From positions 124,001 to 188,000 of the forward strand of contig CAZDWS010000009.1 of assembly GCA_964509295.1 (NCBI GenBank): 64,000 nt of DNA. Reading direction: 5' to 3'. How positions within the stretch are numbered: position 1 is the first letter of the stretch; each line of letters opens with the position of its first letter. The translations under genes were made by a program, and so were the position numbers. The DNA is from JBGSQR01 sp964509295 (lineage in GTDB: Bacteria > Desulfobacterota > Desulfuromonadia > Geobacterales > Pseudopelobacteraceae). Of this stretch, positions 50,946-59,687 are shown in pieces. The notes under the pieces were generated by a model. It was not told where the DNA came from. It saw only the letters and a program-made list of their open reading frames with translations, and ran no database searches.

Positions 50946-51179
50946 ATGCCTATGTACGAATATCGTTGTTCAGAATGCGACCACCAGTTTGAGTTGCGTC
51001 AGAAATTTTCCGATCCACCTGCATCAGAATGTCCAAAATGCGGCAGCAGCGTTGAAAAAATGATCTCCAGCGCAGCATTCAGTCTCAAAGGCGGCGGCTG
51101 GTATGCTCAGGGCTACTGCCCTAAAACAGAAGCCCCTAAACCTGCCGGATGTGCCGCAGGAGGCTGCTGCGGAGCCTGA
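50946..51179 (+). CDS. FmdB-family zinc-ribbon protein
   Basis: A 77-residue protein with the FmdB/CxxC_CxxC domain: MPMYEYRCSECDHQFELRQK, then SECPKCGSSVEKMISSAAF, and a Gly/Cys-rich tail. Two CxxC pairs should bind zinc. The family is named after a putative regulator of formamidase but has no firmly known function. It has its own sigma-70 promoter and terminator, so it is monocistronic. Confidence 0.9.
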   Translation: MPMYEYRCSECDHQFELRQKFSDPPASECPKCGSSVEKMISSAAFSLKGGGWYAQGYCPKTEAPKPAGCAAGGCCGA

Positions 51180-51204
51180 CAACCTACTTATGCATCGCCC
51201 TCAA

Positions 51205-51237
51205 ATCCTCTGAACTTTGTTCGGGGGATTTTTTTTG
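51205..51237 (+). terminator. Intrinsic terminator of the FmdB-family gene
   Basis: A 12-bp stem (AATCCTCTGAAC / GTTCGGGGGATT, with two G-T pairs), a 3-nt loop and a following run of T. It lies 26 bp after the stop codon. Confidence 0.92.
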
Positions 51238-51327
51238 CCCGTACCGGTCAATCCGGCTTTGTATTAACAGTTACTATTGTGTTATATATTTTAGACATTT
51301 AATTCCGACTCATGGAGAAGTTCAGCA

Positions 51328-52179
51328 ATGGCTAAAATAATTGACGGCAAGGCAATTGCCGCAAAAATCAGAAGTGAGATAGCAGCGGAAGTTCAGCAGC
51401 TGAAAGCAGATGGCGTTACCCCCGGCCTGGCTGTTGTCCTTGTGGGGGACGACCCGGCCAGCCGTGTCTATGTCAGCATGAAGGAAAAAGCCTGCCATGA
51501 TGCGGGTATTTTCTCTGATGAATACAAACTTGGCGCAGATGCCAGCGAAGCCGAACTGCTGGTTCTGATAGAAAAACTGAATAACGACTCCCGAATTCAT
51601 GGCATTCTGGTTCAACTTCCACTTCCGAAGCAGATTGATACCGACAAGGTATTGGAAGCAATCTCCCCTCTTAAAGATGCTGACGGTTTTCACCCCTACA
51701 ATGTTGGGCGCCTGTCCATCGGCAAACCTCTCTTCCAGCCCTGTACCCCTTATGGTGTCATGCAGATGTTCAAGGAAGAAAGCATTGACCTGAATGGCAA
51801 AGAAGTAGTTGTTATCGGCAGGTCCAACATTGTGGGCAAGCCTGTAGCCATGATGTGCCTGGCCGAAAACGCCACTGTCACCCTCTGTCACTCACGGACC
51901 CATGACCTGCCTGCAGTTGTCCGTCGCGCTGACATTGTCATTGCGGCGGTCGGTCGTCCGGAAATGATCAAAGGGGACTGGATCAAGGAAGGAGCCGTTG
52001 TCATCGATGTTGGTATCAATAGAGTCGGCGAAAAGAAGCTGGTCGGTGACGTGGATTTTGCTGCGGCATCAGAACGTGCTTCGTTAATCACTCCGGTTCC
52101 TGGAGGAGTAGGCCCAATGACGATTACCATGCTGCTTTACAACACAGTCGAATCAGCCAAAAGGGCTCTGGTAAAATAA
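51328..52179 (+). CDS. folD: Methylenetetrahydrofolate dehydrogenase / methenyltetrahydrofolate cyclohydrolase
   Basis: A 283-residue bifunctional one-carbon enzyme. It contains LAVVLVGDDPASRVYVSMKEKAC (catalytic lysine region), IHGILVQLPLPKQ, KDADGFHPYNVG, the NADP-binding VVVIGRSNIVGKPVA and TPVPGGVGPMTITML. GGAGAAG precedes the ATG. It is followed by galU after about 30 bp in the same direction. It supplies formyl- and methylene-THF and links functionally with the methylenetetrahydrofolate reductase fusion elsewhere in the window. Confidence 0.96.
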   Translation: MAKIIDGKAIAAKIRSEIAAEVQQLKADGVTPGLAVVLVGDDPASRVYVSMKEKACHDAGIFSDEYKLGADASEAELLVLIEKLNNDSRIHGILVQLPLPKQIDTDKVLEAISPLKDADGFHPYNVGRLSIGKPLFQPCTPYGVMQMFKEESIDLNGKEVVVIGRSNIVGKPVAMMCLAENATVTLCHSRTHDLPAVVRRADIVIAAVGRPEMIKGDWIKEGAVVIDVGINRVGEKKLVGDVDFAAASERASLITPVPGGVGPMTITMLLYNTVESAKRALVK

Positions 52180-52207
52180 AGGTTGATTTAAATTTAGGAG
52201 GCGTCCA

Positions 52208-53077
52208 ATGAAGGTTAAAAAAGCTGTTTTTCCTGTTGCCGGTCTGGGTACACGCTTTCTTCCGGCCACTAAATCCTCACCTAAAGAAATGCTGCCGCTG
52301 ATTGACAAACCACTGGTCCAATATGTTGTCGAAGAGGCCGTTGCCTCCGGTATTGAACAAATTCTTTTCGTCACTGGACGAGGCAAGCGCTCCATTGAAG
52401 ATCATTTCGATATTTCATTTGAACTGGAAGCCCATCTCTATGACAAAGGCAACGACCGTGAGCTCTCAAGAGTTCGCGAAATTGCTGAAATGGTGGACAT
52501 ATTCTATGTCAGACAGCGACAGGCCTTAGGCCTGGGCCACGCCATCCTCTGCGCCAAGGAATTCATCGGCAATGAACCTTTTGCCGTCCTGCTGGGAGAT
52601 GACATAATCGACAGCAAAACCCCCTGCCTCAAACAATTGCTGGATGTTTTCAATGCTCGCCAAGGCTCTGTTCTGGCCCTGGAAAAGGTGCCGATGGAAA
52701 ACATTTCTTCTTATGGTTGTGTAAAAGCAGAAGCTCTGACAGAAAATATATTTGATGTACTTGATATGGTGGAAAAGCCAAAAAAAGCAGATGCGCCGTC
52801 TGATATGGCCATTATTGGGCGCTATGTACTGACACCACGTATTTTCGGCATCCTGGAACAGCAGGAACCGGGCAAAGGTGGCGAGATCCAGCTTACCGAT
52901 GCAATCCTGACCCTTTCCAAACAGGAGAAAGTCTACGGTTGCCTGTTTGATGGACTGCGACACGATTGCGGCGACAAACTCGGTTTTCTCAAGGCGACTG
53001 TGGATATGGCTCTTAAACGGGAAGAATTCAGCAAGGAGTTCGGGGACTACCTGCGTGACAGGATCTGCAAACCGTAA
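52208..53077 (+). CDS. galU: UTP-glucose-1-phosphate uridylyltransferase
   Basis: A 289-residue nucleotidyltransferase that makes UDP-glucose. It shows the signature PVAGLGTRFLPATKSSPKEM, PLVQYVVEEAVASGI, FVTGRGKRSIEDHFD, AVLLGDDIID, LDMVEKPK and GRYVLTPRIF. AGGAGG lies 6 nt before the ATG. It sits 29 bp after folD and ends at a very strong terminator, so folD-galU is probably one transcript. Confidence 0.95.
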   Translation: MKVKKAVFPVAGLGTRFLPATKSSPKEMLPLIDKPLVQYVVEEAVASGIEQILFVTGRGKRSIEDHFDISFELEAHLYDKGNDRELSRVREIAEMVDIFYVRQRQALGLGHAILCAKEFIGNEPFAVLLGDDIIDSKTPCLKQLLDVFNARQGSVLALEKVPMENISSYGCVKAEALTENIFDVLDMVEKPKKADAPSDMAIIGRYVLTPRIFGILEQQEPGKGGEIQLTDAILTLSKQEKVYGCLFDGLRHDCGDKLGFLKATVDMALKREEFSKEFGDYLRDRICKP

Positions 53078-53086
53078 TTTGAATGT

Positions 53087-53128
53087 TAAACAGGAAAGGC
53101 GAACCGCATGGTTCGCCTTTCCTGTTTA
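53087..53128 (+). terminator. Strong terminator after galU
   Basis: A perfect 19-bp stem (AAACAGGAAAGGCGAACC / its complement, plus one more pair) closed by a GCAT loop lies 10 bp after galU. It also lies just downstream of the converging minus-strand gene. The T tail is short on both sides (GTTTAG on plus), but the stem is exceptionally stable. Confidence 0.85.
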
Positions 53129-53152
53129 GTGCATCAATTGAGCTGACAGTAT

Positions 53153-53545
53153 TTATTTGGTTTCTTCTACCACAACCTGTGTTGTATCTCTCTTGTTTTC
53201 CCAACCCTGCCAAACATAAGGCGGATCAATCATTGAATCATAATAACCCGGCTGAGGAACCGCAAAGAAGATCGTCTCGGTAATACCGATTACACCCCGG
53301 TAAAAAGTCATAACAATACCTTTCAGCGGTCCGACAACGTAGCCTGGTGCCCCCATATCCCTGATGGTAAGAATACTCTGCTTGGGAATCTCAACGATGC
53401 TGGTAAAGGTGTTAGTGACGCCTCGTGTAAACTTGACAGCCATCTTCTCGGCAATCATGTCGGCCTGCTGCTCGGCAAACGCAGTCAGCGGAATGGCAAG
53501 CATAAAGACAATAAAAAGTGCAGAAAGCAACTGGCGCTTCTTCAT
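53153..53545 (-). CDS. Exported TIGR04073-type (exosortase-associated) protein
   Basis: A 130-residue protein with a signal peptide (MKKRQLLSALFIVFMLAIPL, cleavage near TAFA-EQQ). The mature part has KFTRGVTNTFTSIVEIPKQ, a GPLKGIVMTFYRGVIGITET segment and FFAVPQPGYYDSMIDPPYV. This pattern matches, from memory, the TIGR04073 family, which co-occurs with exosortase systems. Function is unknown and no exosortase is visible in the window. AGGAG precedes the ATG. Confidence 0.72.
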   Translation of the reverse strand: MKKRQLLSALFIVFMLAIPLTAFAEQQADMIAEKMAVKFTRGVTNTFTSIVEIPKQSILTIRDMGAPGYVVGPLKGIVMTFYRGVIGITETIFFAVPQPGYYDSMIDPPYVWQGWENKRDTTQVVVEETK

Positions 53546-53634
53546 GGCATCTCCTTTTTTCGCATCAATTAGTAAGTTTAAATTGTTCTTTTGAACTCAT
53601 ACCACAAAGCAAAGCCACTTGCAAGTGGCCATAT

Positions 53635-55863
53635 TCAATCAAAAAGTGTCGGCTCACCGGGCAAAAACGGTTCAAAACGTTTTTTCAGATGGCGGAGTTT
53701 TTCAACGTAATATGGAATATTCACATCCGGCTTTTCAGGATTAAAACTGGCGACCTCACGACAACTTTCATATGCGGTAACGTCCTTGCCCGATCCACTG
53801 ATATAATAGCTGACCTGATCGCCTGCCCGGTAGTTCCGTTCTGAAGCAATGGCAATTTCATATCCTGCTGCAGGATTACGTTTTCCGGACTGTAACTTTA
53901 ATTTATAACCGGCAGGAGACTCTTTCAACGTCTCGGTTCTGGCCACCCAGTCGATATCAAAATCTCTTTTTAACAGCCTGCTCACATACTGTTCATATAA
54001 TCTTTCAAAACCTGCGGCAGAAGAAGTCAGTAGCAACTCGATTGCTTCCTTCAAAAAATCACGCAGATAAGATTCCATGCCACGCGAGCGCAAACTACTT
54101 CCCCGGATGGTTATTTTGCCATCATAATCAAGGAGGGCATAGTTTTTGGTTTTGTAGGCCAGCATGGAACGATACCGCCCATCCATCTCCACTTCGATCC
54201 CGGCTGGCAAACTTTCTGAAATCTGCTCAACCAGCTTCCGCTGCCGATCTTCCTGCTCACAGCCAGCGGGCGGCCTGAAATAAATTCCATCCGTATCCAC
54301 CTCTACCGGCTCTGCACCGCGTTTCCGAAGAAGGTCGATCATCGTCTTAATGGTGACACGCCCCAGCCTGGTCACCTCCGCCGCAGCCGCTGGATCTGAA
54401 AAATTATGCAGCGCAGTGCCCAGATAACCAAAGAAAGAATTGATCAACACCTTGAAAACCTGCTGCAGCGCCTCGAAATATTGACGATCTTCCTGCTTTT
54501 CACTTTCATGTGCCGCCAGCTTTGCCTCAAGCCTGAAGCTACGCAATTCTGCCAGCATCGGCAGAAACAACCCGAGCGAATCCTTTTGCGGCTTCAAACG
54601 ATAGGTCAGCATCAAAGATGGATAGAGCGAAGCCACATCGCAATGTACAATCGGACCACTGATACCCTGATGAACCAGCTCGGTATAACCACCTTCGAAT
54701 GGCACAGACTCTTCTGTCCTGGCCGGGATGGCCTGTCCCTTGTGCAGATATTCCCTCACAAAAAGCGAATTAATGCGCGTGGCATTACCCCTGAGCGGGC
54801 AATTCTGAAAGGAGTACGGGAATATGCGTGTCTGCAGGAACCAGGGATAGCCCAGTATTTTAAATATTGCCTCTGTCTCGCGCACATCATCAATGTTGTA
54901 ACGATAAAGCAGGTCCGGATCCTTTTCGAACTGGCCGCTGATCTGATCGCCGTCCAGATAGACACGCTCTTCAGCAGCGACCCCAAAGTGACGCGCAACC
55001 TGCTTAAGTCCATGGCTCGACAAAGAACGCTGTGCAATATCGTAGTGCTGCACCAGAAAATAGGTATCTATAATATGACGCCCATACACATCCCAGCGAG
55101 GAAAATCAATCGCCTTCTCAGCAATATTCCAGCGAGAATTGGTAGTAATGTGCGGTTCAGCTCCGTTGCGCCCCCAAGTCAGTCTGACCCCAAGCATTTT
55201 GGCTCGTTTTCTGATGTATTCCAGGTCAAATCTAAAAATATTATGCCCCACCAGTACATCTGGATCAGTCTTCTGAATAATTGTATTCAGTGCCAGCAAC
55301 ATCTCGCGTTCATCCAGCTGATCTCCGCGCAAAACGGTTTCATTTCCGTGAGAATTCTTGCAAGCAATGGAAATAATCCGGTCTTCGTGTCGATCAGGAT
55401 TGGAGAAACGGTAACCTTCAACACAGTAAGTTTCAATATCCAAAGTAAGTACATGGAGCTGGTCCAACTCCATACCTTTGAAAAGAGTTGTGCCGGTAGC
55501 CAGCAGATATTGATGGGAAAGATCGGAATAAAACAGATAGGGTGCGGCGGCGCCGCTGCCGGTTTTAGAGGCCAGAAAATCCCTGGCGGTAATACAATTA
55601 GCCCAGGAGTCGAACAATAACTGAAAACGGAACTCCCCCTCTCCTTCCAATTGGCGTACAGCACAGGGGACATGGCAGGAACTGATCAGACCCGGATCTG
55701 TAACCAGTATAAACGGCTGAAATGCTTCATCATGAAAATGCACCCCGTCTTTTGTCCTGAAAAAAAGCCGCATGAAATGACCTGCCGGTTCAACAGCAAC
55801 AATGCCGCTTCGCTTGTCAAATCCGAACAGCATATCAATATTTTCAATCTCATTTATTTGCAT
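53635..55863 (-). CDS. polB: Family B DNA polymerase (Pol II type)
   Basis: A 742-residue polymerase with a 3'-5' exonuclease. The exonuclease has LTLDIETYCVEG (Exo I), VLVGHNIFRFDLEYI (Exo II) and YNIDDVRET (Exo III). The polymerase has DVASLYPSLMLTYRLKPQ (motif A), KVLINSFFGYLG (motif B) and VEVDTDGIYFRPP (motif C, DTDG instead of DTDS). It is slightly shorter than E. coli Pol II (783). Such enzymes restart stalled replication and act in lesion bypass. It stands alone, upstream of the TIGR04073-type gene. Confidence 0.92.
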   Translation of the reverse strand: MQINEIENIDMLFGFDKRSGIVAVEPAGHFMRLFFRTKDGVHFHDEAFQPFILVTDPGLISSCHVPCAVRQLEGEGEFRFQLLFDSWANCITARDFLASKTGSGAAAPYLFYSDLSHQYLLATGTTLFKGMELDQLHVLTLDIETYCVEGYRFSNPDRHEDRIISIACKNSHGNETVLRGDQLDEREMLLALNTIIQKTDPDVLVGHNIFRFDLEYIRKRAKMLGVRLTWGRNGAEPHITTNSRWNIAEKAIDFPRWDVYGRHIIDTYFLVQHYDIAQRSLSSHGLKQVARHFGVAAEERVYLDGDQISGQFEKDPDLLYRYNIDDVRETEAIFKILGYPWFLQTRIFPYSFQNCPLRGNATRINSLFVREYLHKGQAIPARTEESVPFEGGYTELVHQGISGPIVHCDVASLYPSLMLTYRLKPQKDSLGLFLPMLAELRSFRLEAKLAAHESEKQEDRQYFEALQQVFKVLINSFFGYLGTALHNFSDPAAAAEVTRLGRVTIKTMIDLLRKRGAEPVEVDTDGIYFRPPAGCEQEDRQRKLVEQISESLPAGIEVEMDGRYRSMLAYKTKNYALLDYDGKITIRGSSLRSRGMESYLRDFLKEAIELLLTSSAAGFERLYEQYVSRLLKRDFDIDWVARTETLKESPAGYKLKLQSGKRNPAAGYEIAIASERNYRAGDQVSYYISGSGKDVTAYESCREVASFNPEKPDVNIPYYVEKLRHLKKRFEPFLPGEPTLFD

Positions 55864-55906
55864 AGTTGAATTTTACGACAGCCACTGGCCTGGTAGCAAT
55901 AAAAAA

Positions 55907-55929
55907 GGCGCAACACCTGCGGTTGCGCC
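55907..55929 (-). terminator. Intrinsic terminator of the peroxiredoxin gene
   Basis: An 8-bp GC-rich stem (GGCGCAAC / GTTGCGCC) with a 7-nt loop, followed on the minus strand by six T. It is 30 bp after the peroxiredoxin stop. Confidence 0.9.
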
Positions 55930-55958
55930 CTTTGAAAAGTTATACATATTTGAGATTA

Positions 55959-56555
55959 TTACTTGCCATGCTTGGCCAGATAGCTGGCCACACCTTCTGC
56001 TGTAGGCTTCATGGCATCATCGCCCTCTTTCCAGTTTGCCGGGCAGACATCACCATGGGTATCGTGGAACTGAAGAGCATCCAGCATCCTGAGAGCCTCA
56101 TCAACACTTCTACCCAAAGGCAGGTCATTGATTACGCAATGACGAACCTTTCCGGTCGGATCAATCAGAAACAGACCACGCAGTGCGACTGAAGCACCAA
56201 AGAGTATACCGTAGGATTTGGCGATCTCTTTGTTCAAGTCCTGTACCAGTGGGAACTGTATATTGCCAATACCACCATTTTCAATCGGTGTATTTTTCCA
56301 GGCAAGGTGAGTAAATTTGGAATCAACCGAGATACCGATCAATTCACAGTTTTTATTTTTAAACTGCTCCAGCTTTCTATTGAAAGCCAATATTTCAGAT
56401 GGGCAGACAAAGGTGAAATCCAGTGGGTAAAAAAGCAGTATCGCATATTTTCCCTTTAAAGCAGATAGAGTGATGCTGCCGAATGAATTGTCCGGCATAA
56501 CTGCTTCAGCCGTAAAATCAGGTGCTTGCTGAGTTACAAGTGTTGTTAGATACAT
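55959..56555 (-). CDS. 2-Cys peroxiredoxin (AhpC/Prx1 type)
   Basis: A 198-residue thiol peroxidase that reduces hydrogen peroxide and organic peroxides. The peroxidatic cysteine is in PLDFTFVCPSEILAFN (about residue 50) and the resolving cysteine in HGDVCPANWKEGDDAMKPT (about 171). SVDSKFTHLAWKNTP and ALRGLFLIDPTG complete the signature. AAGGAG lies before the ATG. It is monocistronic, with its own terminator. An AhpF-type reductase is not nearby, so the electron donor is probably thioredoxin. Confidence 0.95.
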   Translation of the reverse strand: MYLTTLVTQQAPDFTAEAVMPDNSFGSITLSALKGKYAILLFYPLDFTFVCPSEILAFNRKLEQFKNKNCELIGISVDSKFTHLAWKNTPIENGGIGNIQFPLVQDLNKEIAKSYGILFGASVALRGLFLIDPTGKVRHCVINDLPLGRSVDEALRMLDALQFHDTHGDVCPANWKEGDDAMKPTAEGVASYLAKHGK

Positions 56556-56654
56556 ATTTATTCTCCTTGAAAGTTAAAAGTCGATAAGACTGATTTACTA
56601 ATACCAGTCAACCCCCAACAAGTCAATAGGATAAATTAGGTCTTTTTTGTTTTT

Positions 56655-58088
56655 TTACAGATAGGGTGAAAAAAGGCGGGCAAAATTGTCCAGCAACTTG
56701 ACCGGCAAAGTACGTTGGCGAAGTTCCTGGGTGGTTATTTTATGGGCACTGAAAAGGGCATTGTCAAAGTAGCTCTTCAGTTCTTCAACCAACTCTCTGT
56801 CAAAAACCGTTAAATTTAACTCAAAGTTAAGACGAAGGCTGCGTGGATCAAGATTTGCAGAGCCTATCAAGGCCCATATATCATCCATAACAAGGAGCTT
56901 GGTGTGAACGAATGGAGGGCGTTGATAATATATATTTACCCCATTGGCGATCAATTCGCCCAACATGGCGCGAGTTGCCCAATGGACAAAGGGCAGATTA
57001 TTTTTTTCGGGCAGAACAATATTTACATCCACACCACGTAACGCCGTAGTGATCAAAGCAGCAACCATCGACCGGTCAGGAATAAAATAGGGGGTCATTA
57101 TATAAACTGATTTTTCCGCGCAGGACAGCGCACCCATAATAATAAGTTCCAGTTTCCTGTGTTCACGGTCTGGACCGTCAGCAATACATCGGGAGATGGC
57201 ATCACCCTGTTTGGTAATCTCGGGGAAGAAACCGGGATCTTCCAGTTTTTCACCGGTAACGAAGTACCAGTCCTCAATAAAAACACGTTGCAGATCGCTT
57301 ATAACCGGCCCGGTAACATGAAAATGCATGTCCTTGAACGGATAATTGTGAGTAGGGAAGAACGGCAAATGGTTACTGCGAATATTCATGCCACCGGTAA
57401 ACGCATTGGAACCGTCAACAATCAGAAGCTTGCGGTGATTTCGGAGGTTAATGTAAAAACCGTGCCTGAACGGAAGAAACCTCCTGACCTGCACCCTGGA
57501 ACCTGCCAGAGCCTTGCGTAACTTGACGGTACTGTACTTTTCACCCATGGCATCGATTATGATTCTGACCTCGACGCCTCGTTCTGTTGCCGCTTTAAGA
57601 TGGCTTATAAATTCTGTACCAATGCCATCAGCATCAAAGATATAGCTACAGAGGTTAATGCTTTTCCGGGCGGCCTTTATTGCTGCCAGCATTTCAGGAT
57701 AGGCCTGATCTCCATCAAGCAAAGGTTTAATCTGATTACCGAAACGCAGATGCGTCCTGACTATACGATCACCCAGCACCCTCAGCTCTCTCAAATGACC
57801 GATTGAGGCGGGAAGTTCGGCTGATTCAACTTCGCGTTCTTCGTACGGATGTAGATCTGCTCCGCTAATGATACGACGATCCTTATTCCAGCGCCTTGCC
57901 CGCCTGGATATGCGGTTAACACCCAGACACCAGTATAAAAACGGTCCCAAAAGCGGAATGGTCAGATTAACCGCCAGCCAGCCCAGAGCTGCACGGGAAT
58001 CACGTTTGTATAATAACGCATGTCCGGCCGCAAAAAGCGACATTGCAACCAGCCCGGCCAGTAGCAGTATTTTCAGAAGATGATCCAT
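56655..58088 (-). CDS. cls: Cardiolipin synthase (phospholipase D type)
   Basis: A 477-residue membrane enzyme that joins two phosphatidylglycerols or transfers a phosphatidyl group to one. Two N-terminal transmembrane helices are followed by two HKD motifs: HRKLLIVDGSNAFTGGMNI and HTKLLVMDDIWALIGSANLD. FSAHKITTQELRQRTLPVKL and an RLFSPYL end match the ClsA type. It is transcribed alone, divergently from the nitrogen operon; the roughly 400 bp between them carry that operon's promoter. Confidence 0.93.
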   Translation of the reverse strand: MDHLLKILLLAGLVAMSLFAAGHALLYKRDSRAALGWLAVNLTIPLLGPFLYWCLGVNRISRRARRWNKDRRIISGADLHPYEEREVESAELPASIGHLRELRVLGDRIVRTHLRFGNQIKPLLDGDQAYPEMLAAIKAARKSINLCSYIFDADGIGTEFISHLKAATERGVEVRIIIDAMGEKYSTVKLRKALAGSRVQVRRFLPFRHGFYINLRNHRKLLIVDGSNAFTGGMNIRSNHLPFFPTHNYPFKDMHFHVTGPVISDLQRVFIEDWYFVTGEKLEDPGFFPEITKQGDAISRCIADGPDREHRKLELIIMGALSCAEKSVYIMTPYFIPDRSMVAALITTALRGVDVNIVLPEKNNLPFVHWATRAMLGELIANGVNIYYQRPPFVHTKLLVMDDIWALIGSANLDPRSLRLNFELNLTVFDRELVEELKSYFDNALFSAHKITTQELRQRTLPVKLLDNFARLFSPYL

Positions 58089-58339
58089 GGCTATTTAACA
58101 CTCATCTGAACACTCTCGATCACGCACTGAATTCAGCCCCACCGTAACCGAAAAAATCACGTCAAGTCAAATGGTTTCAAAGATGCATGCCAAGTATAAT
58201 CATATAAAAAAAGATCCCTGACCTATTTTATTCAAACAGTGATTATTTTTTAAGCAAATACCGGCCACACAAACTAATTAAAGAGCAGTCAAAAAGGCTA
58301 CTTTAATTCAAACTGCTGTATTTATTGAAATAATTATTT

Positions 58340-58355
58340 TGGCACGCTCTATGCT
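58340..58355 (+). promoter_or_regulatory. Sigma-54 promoter of the barrel protein-glnK-amtB operon
   Basis: TGGCACG-CTCT-ATGCT fits the consensus TGGCACG-N4-TTGCW with one mismatch, and both the GG and GC dinucleotides are correctly spaced. The start point would be near 58367, leaving a leader of about 125 nt. No TGCACC-type NtrC site is obvious upstream. AGCAGT and ACTGCT half-sites lie 24 bp apart (about 58285-58315) but are too weak to call. The rest of the 58089-58339 interval shows no gene. Confidence 0.82.
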
Positions 58356-58491
58356 AAATAAAAAACTAAATATTATGGTTCAGGTTCACCCGGACCATCC
58401 AAATTCTACTCTGCAGAACAAGGGAAGATGAAACCAAGGACGCTTTCATACTGATCACTGTTCAAAATCAATGAAGAAAAAGGGGAAGAAC

Positions 58492-59235
58492 ATGAGATTT
58501 ATGAAGATTGTGGCAGCAGCAAGTATGTTAGTGGCGATGGCATGTGGTTCGGCAATGGCAACCTTTTCCGGTCAGATCTGGATCCCTTCCACTGACGTAA
58601 AAGGTTTCAAGGAAGTCAATTTCAGCATAGACAACTATGTTCGTTTTTCTTCCAATGCCGATGCCGGTGTCAATACATACGATGTTGGCGTAACAGTTGG
58701 CGTCCTGCCACTGGAAAAATTCAAACTGGAAGTCGGGATCGATTACATAACTGACAATGTTGCTGGAAGCACTATGGCAAAACATCCAGCTAACTTCAAC
58801 TTCAAAGCCGGAGTTCCTGAAGACGCCTTTTTCAAAGGAATGCCAGCTGTTGCAGCTGGTATGTTCGGCATGAACACCGCCAGTGCTCCACTCTCTGCAA
58901 ATGTTGCTTACGGCCTGATCGCAAAGACCTTCCCTGTTATCGGTCGTCTCTCTGTTGGTGGCTATAACGGTGCAGAAAGAACATTGGGCGTCAAAACCAA
59001 TAACGGAATTCTTGCATCATGGGATCGTACCATGAGTGAAATTTCTGATAAACTATGGTTGTCCGTTGATTATATGAGTGGCAACAATGCACTCAGCGCA
59101 GTCAGTGTTGGTGGATCATGGGCCTTTACCCCTAACGTTTCACTCCTCATAGGCGCTAACGTCTACAATCCCGGCCAGACAGGACTTCCTGGCGGCAAAC
59201 CAACTTTCACCACTCAGCTAGATATAAATTTCTAA
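58492..59235 (+). CDS. Exported barrel-like protein of unknown function at the head of the nitrogen operon
   Basis: A 247-residue protein with a signal peptide (MRFMKIVAAASMLVAMACG, cleavage after SAMA). The mature part alternates polar and hydrophobic residues with many glycines and aromatics (YDVGVTVGVLPLEKFKLEVG, then LWLSVDYMSG) and ends DINF, a C-terminal phenylalanine as in outer-membrane beta-barrels. I do not recognise the family. The ATG at 58492 follows GGGGAAG; an ATG seven codons earlier is less likely. It is the first gene after the sigma-54 promoter and precedes glnK and amtB, so it is probably made under nitrogen limitation. A channel or sensor for nitrogen compounds is a guess. 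Confidence 0.75.
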   Translation: MRFMKIVAAASMLVAMACGSAMATFSGQIWIPSTDVKGFKEVNFSIDNYVRFSSNADAGVNTYDVGVTVGVLPLEKFKLEVGIDYITDNVAGSTMAKHPANFNFKAGVPEDAFFKGMPAVAAGMFGMNTASAPLSANVAYGLIAKTFPVIGRLSVGGYNGAERTLGVKTNNGILASWDRTMSEISDKLWLSVDYMSGNNALSAVSVGGSWAFTPNVSLLIGANVYNPGQTGLPGGKPTFTTQLDINF

Positions 59236-59244
59236 CACTATGAC

Positions 59245-59279
59245 TTGATTCAGGGGTGGAAACTCCACCTCTGAATCAA
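59245..59279 (+). other. Long hairpin between barrel-protein gene and glnK
   Basis: A 16-bp stem with one G-T pair (TTGATTCAGGGGTGGA / TCCACCTCTGAATCAA) closed by AAC. It starts 9 nt after the stop codon, and no T-run follows on the plus strand. It could limit read-through, protect the upstream mRNA or be an RNA-binding target. It is not a standard intrinsic terminator. Confidence 0.75.
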
Positions 59280-59318
59280 AAAGCTCCTAACACAAACGCA
59301 CACAAGGAGGTAGGCGCA

Positions 59319-59657
59319 ATGAAACTCATCATGGCAATAATCAAACCCTTCAAACTGGACGAAGTAAAAGATGCCCTCAATGAAATCGGTATCGAAGGTA
59401 TCACCGTCAGTGAAGTAAAAGGATTCGGCCGTCAAAAAGGCCATACAGAACTCTATCGCGGCGCAGAATATGTCGTTGATTTTATCCCTAAAATCAAGCT
59501 GGAAATTGCAGTTGCTGATGAACTTGTTACCAAGGTTATTGAAACTATCCAGAATGTTGCCAAAACAGGAAGAATCGGTGACGGCAAGATATTCATCCTG
59601 CCGCTGGAAGATGCCATCAGGATCAGAACAGGTGAAACAGGCTCCGAAGCCATTTAG
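59319..59657 (+). CDS. glnK: Nitrogen regulatory protein PII
   Basis: A 112-residue PII signal protein. Key parts are MKLIMAIIKPFKLDEVKDAL, the T-loop with the uridylylation tyrosine at residue 51 (LYRGAEYVVDF), the B-loop TGRIGDGKIFI and the C-loop IRIRTGETGSEAI. It binds ATP/ADP and 2-oxoglutarate and blocks AmtB when ammonium is plentiful. AAGGAGG precedes the ATG at 59319; an ATG 21 codons earlier is not used. Placement before amtB marks it as the GlnK type, though the sequence alone would also allow GlnB. Confidence 0.95.
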   Translation: MKLIMAIIKPFKLDEVKDALNEIGIEGITVSEVKGFGRQKGHTELYRGAEYVVDFIPKIKLEIAVADELVTKVIETIQNVAKTGRIGDGKIFILPLEDAIRIRTGETGSEAI

Positions 59658-59687
59658 AAATAAAACAAATTCAAACGGAGGTTTCTC

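Noticed and set aside
54406..55620. 404-codon plus-strand frame opposite polB
   Set aside because: It mirrors the polymerase coding strand; motifs and codon structure belong to polB.
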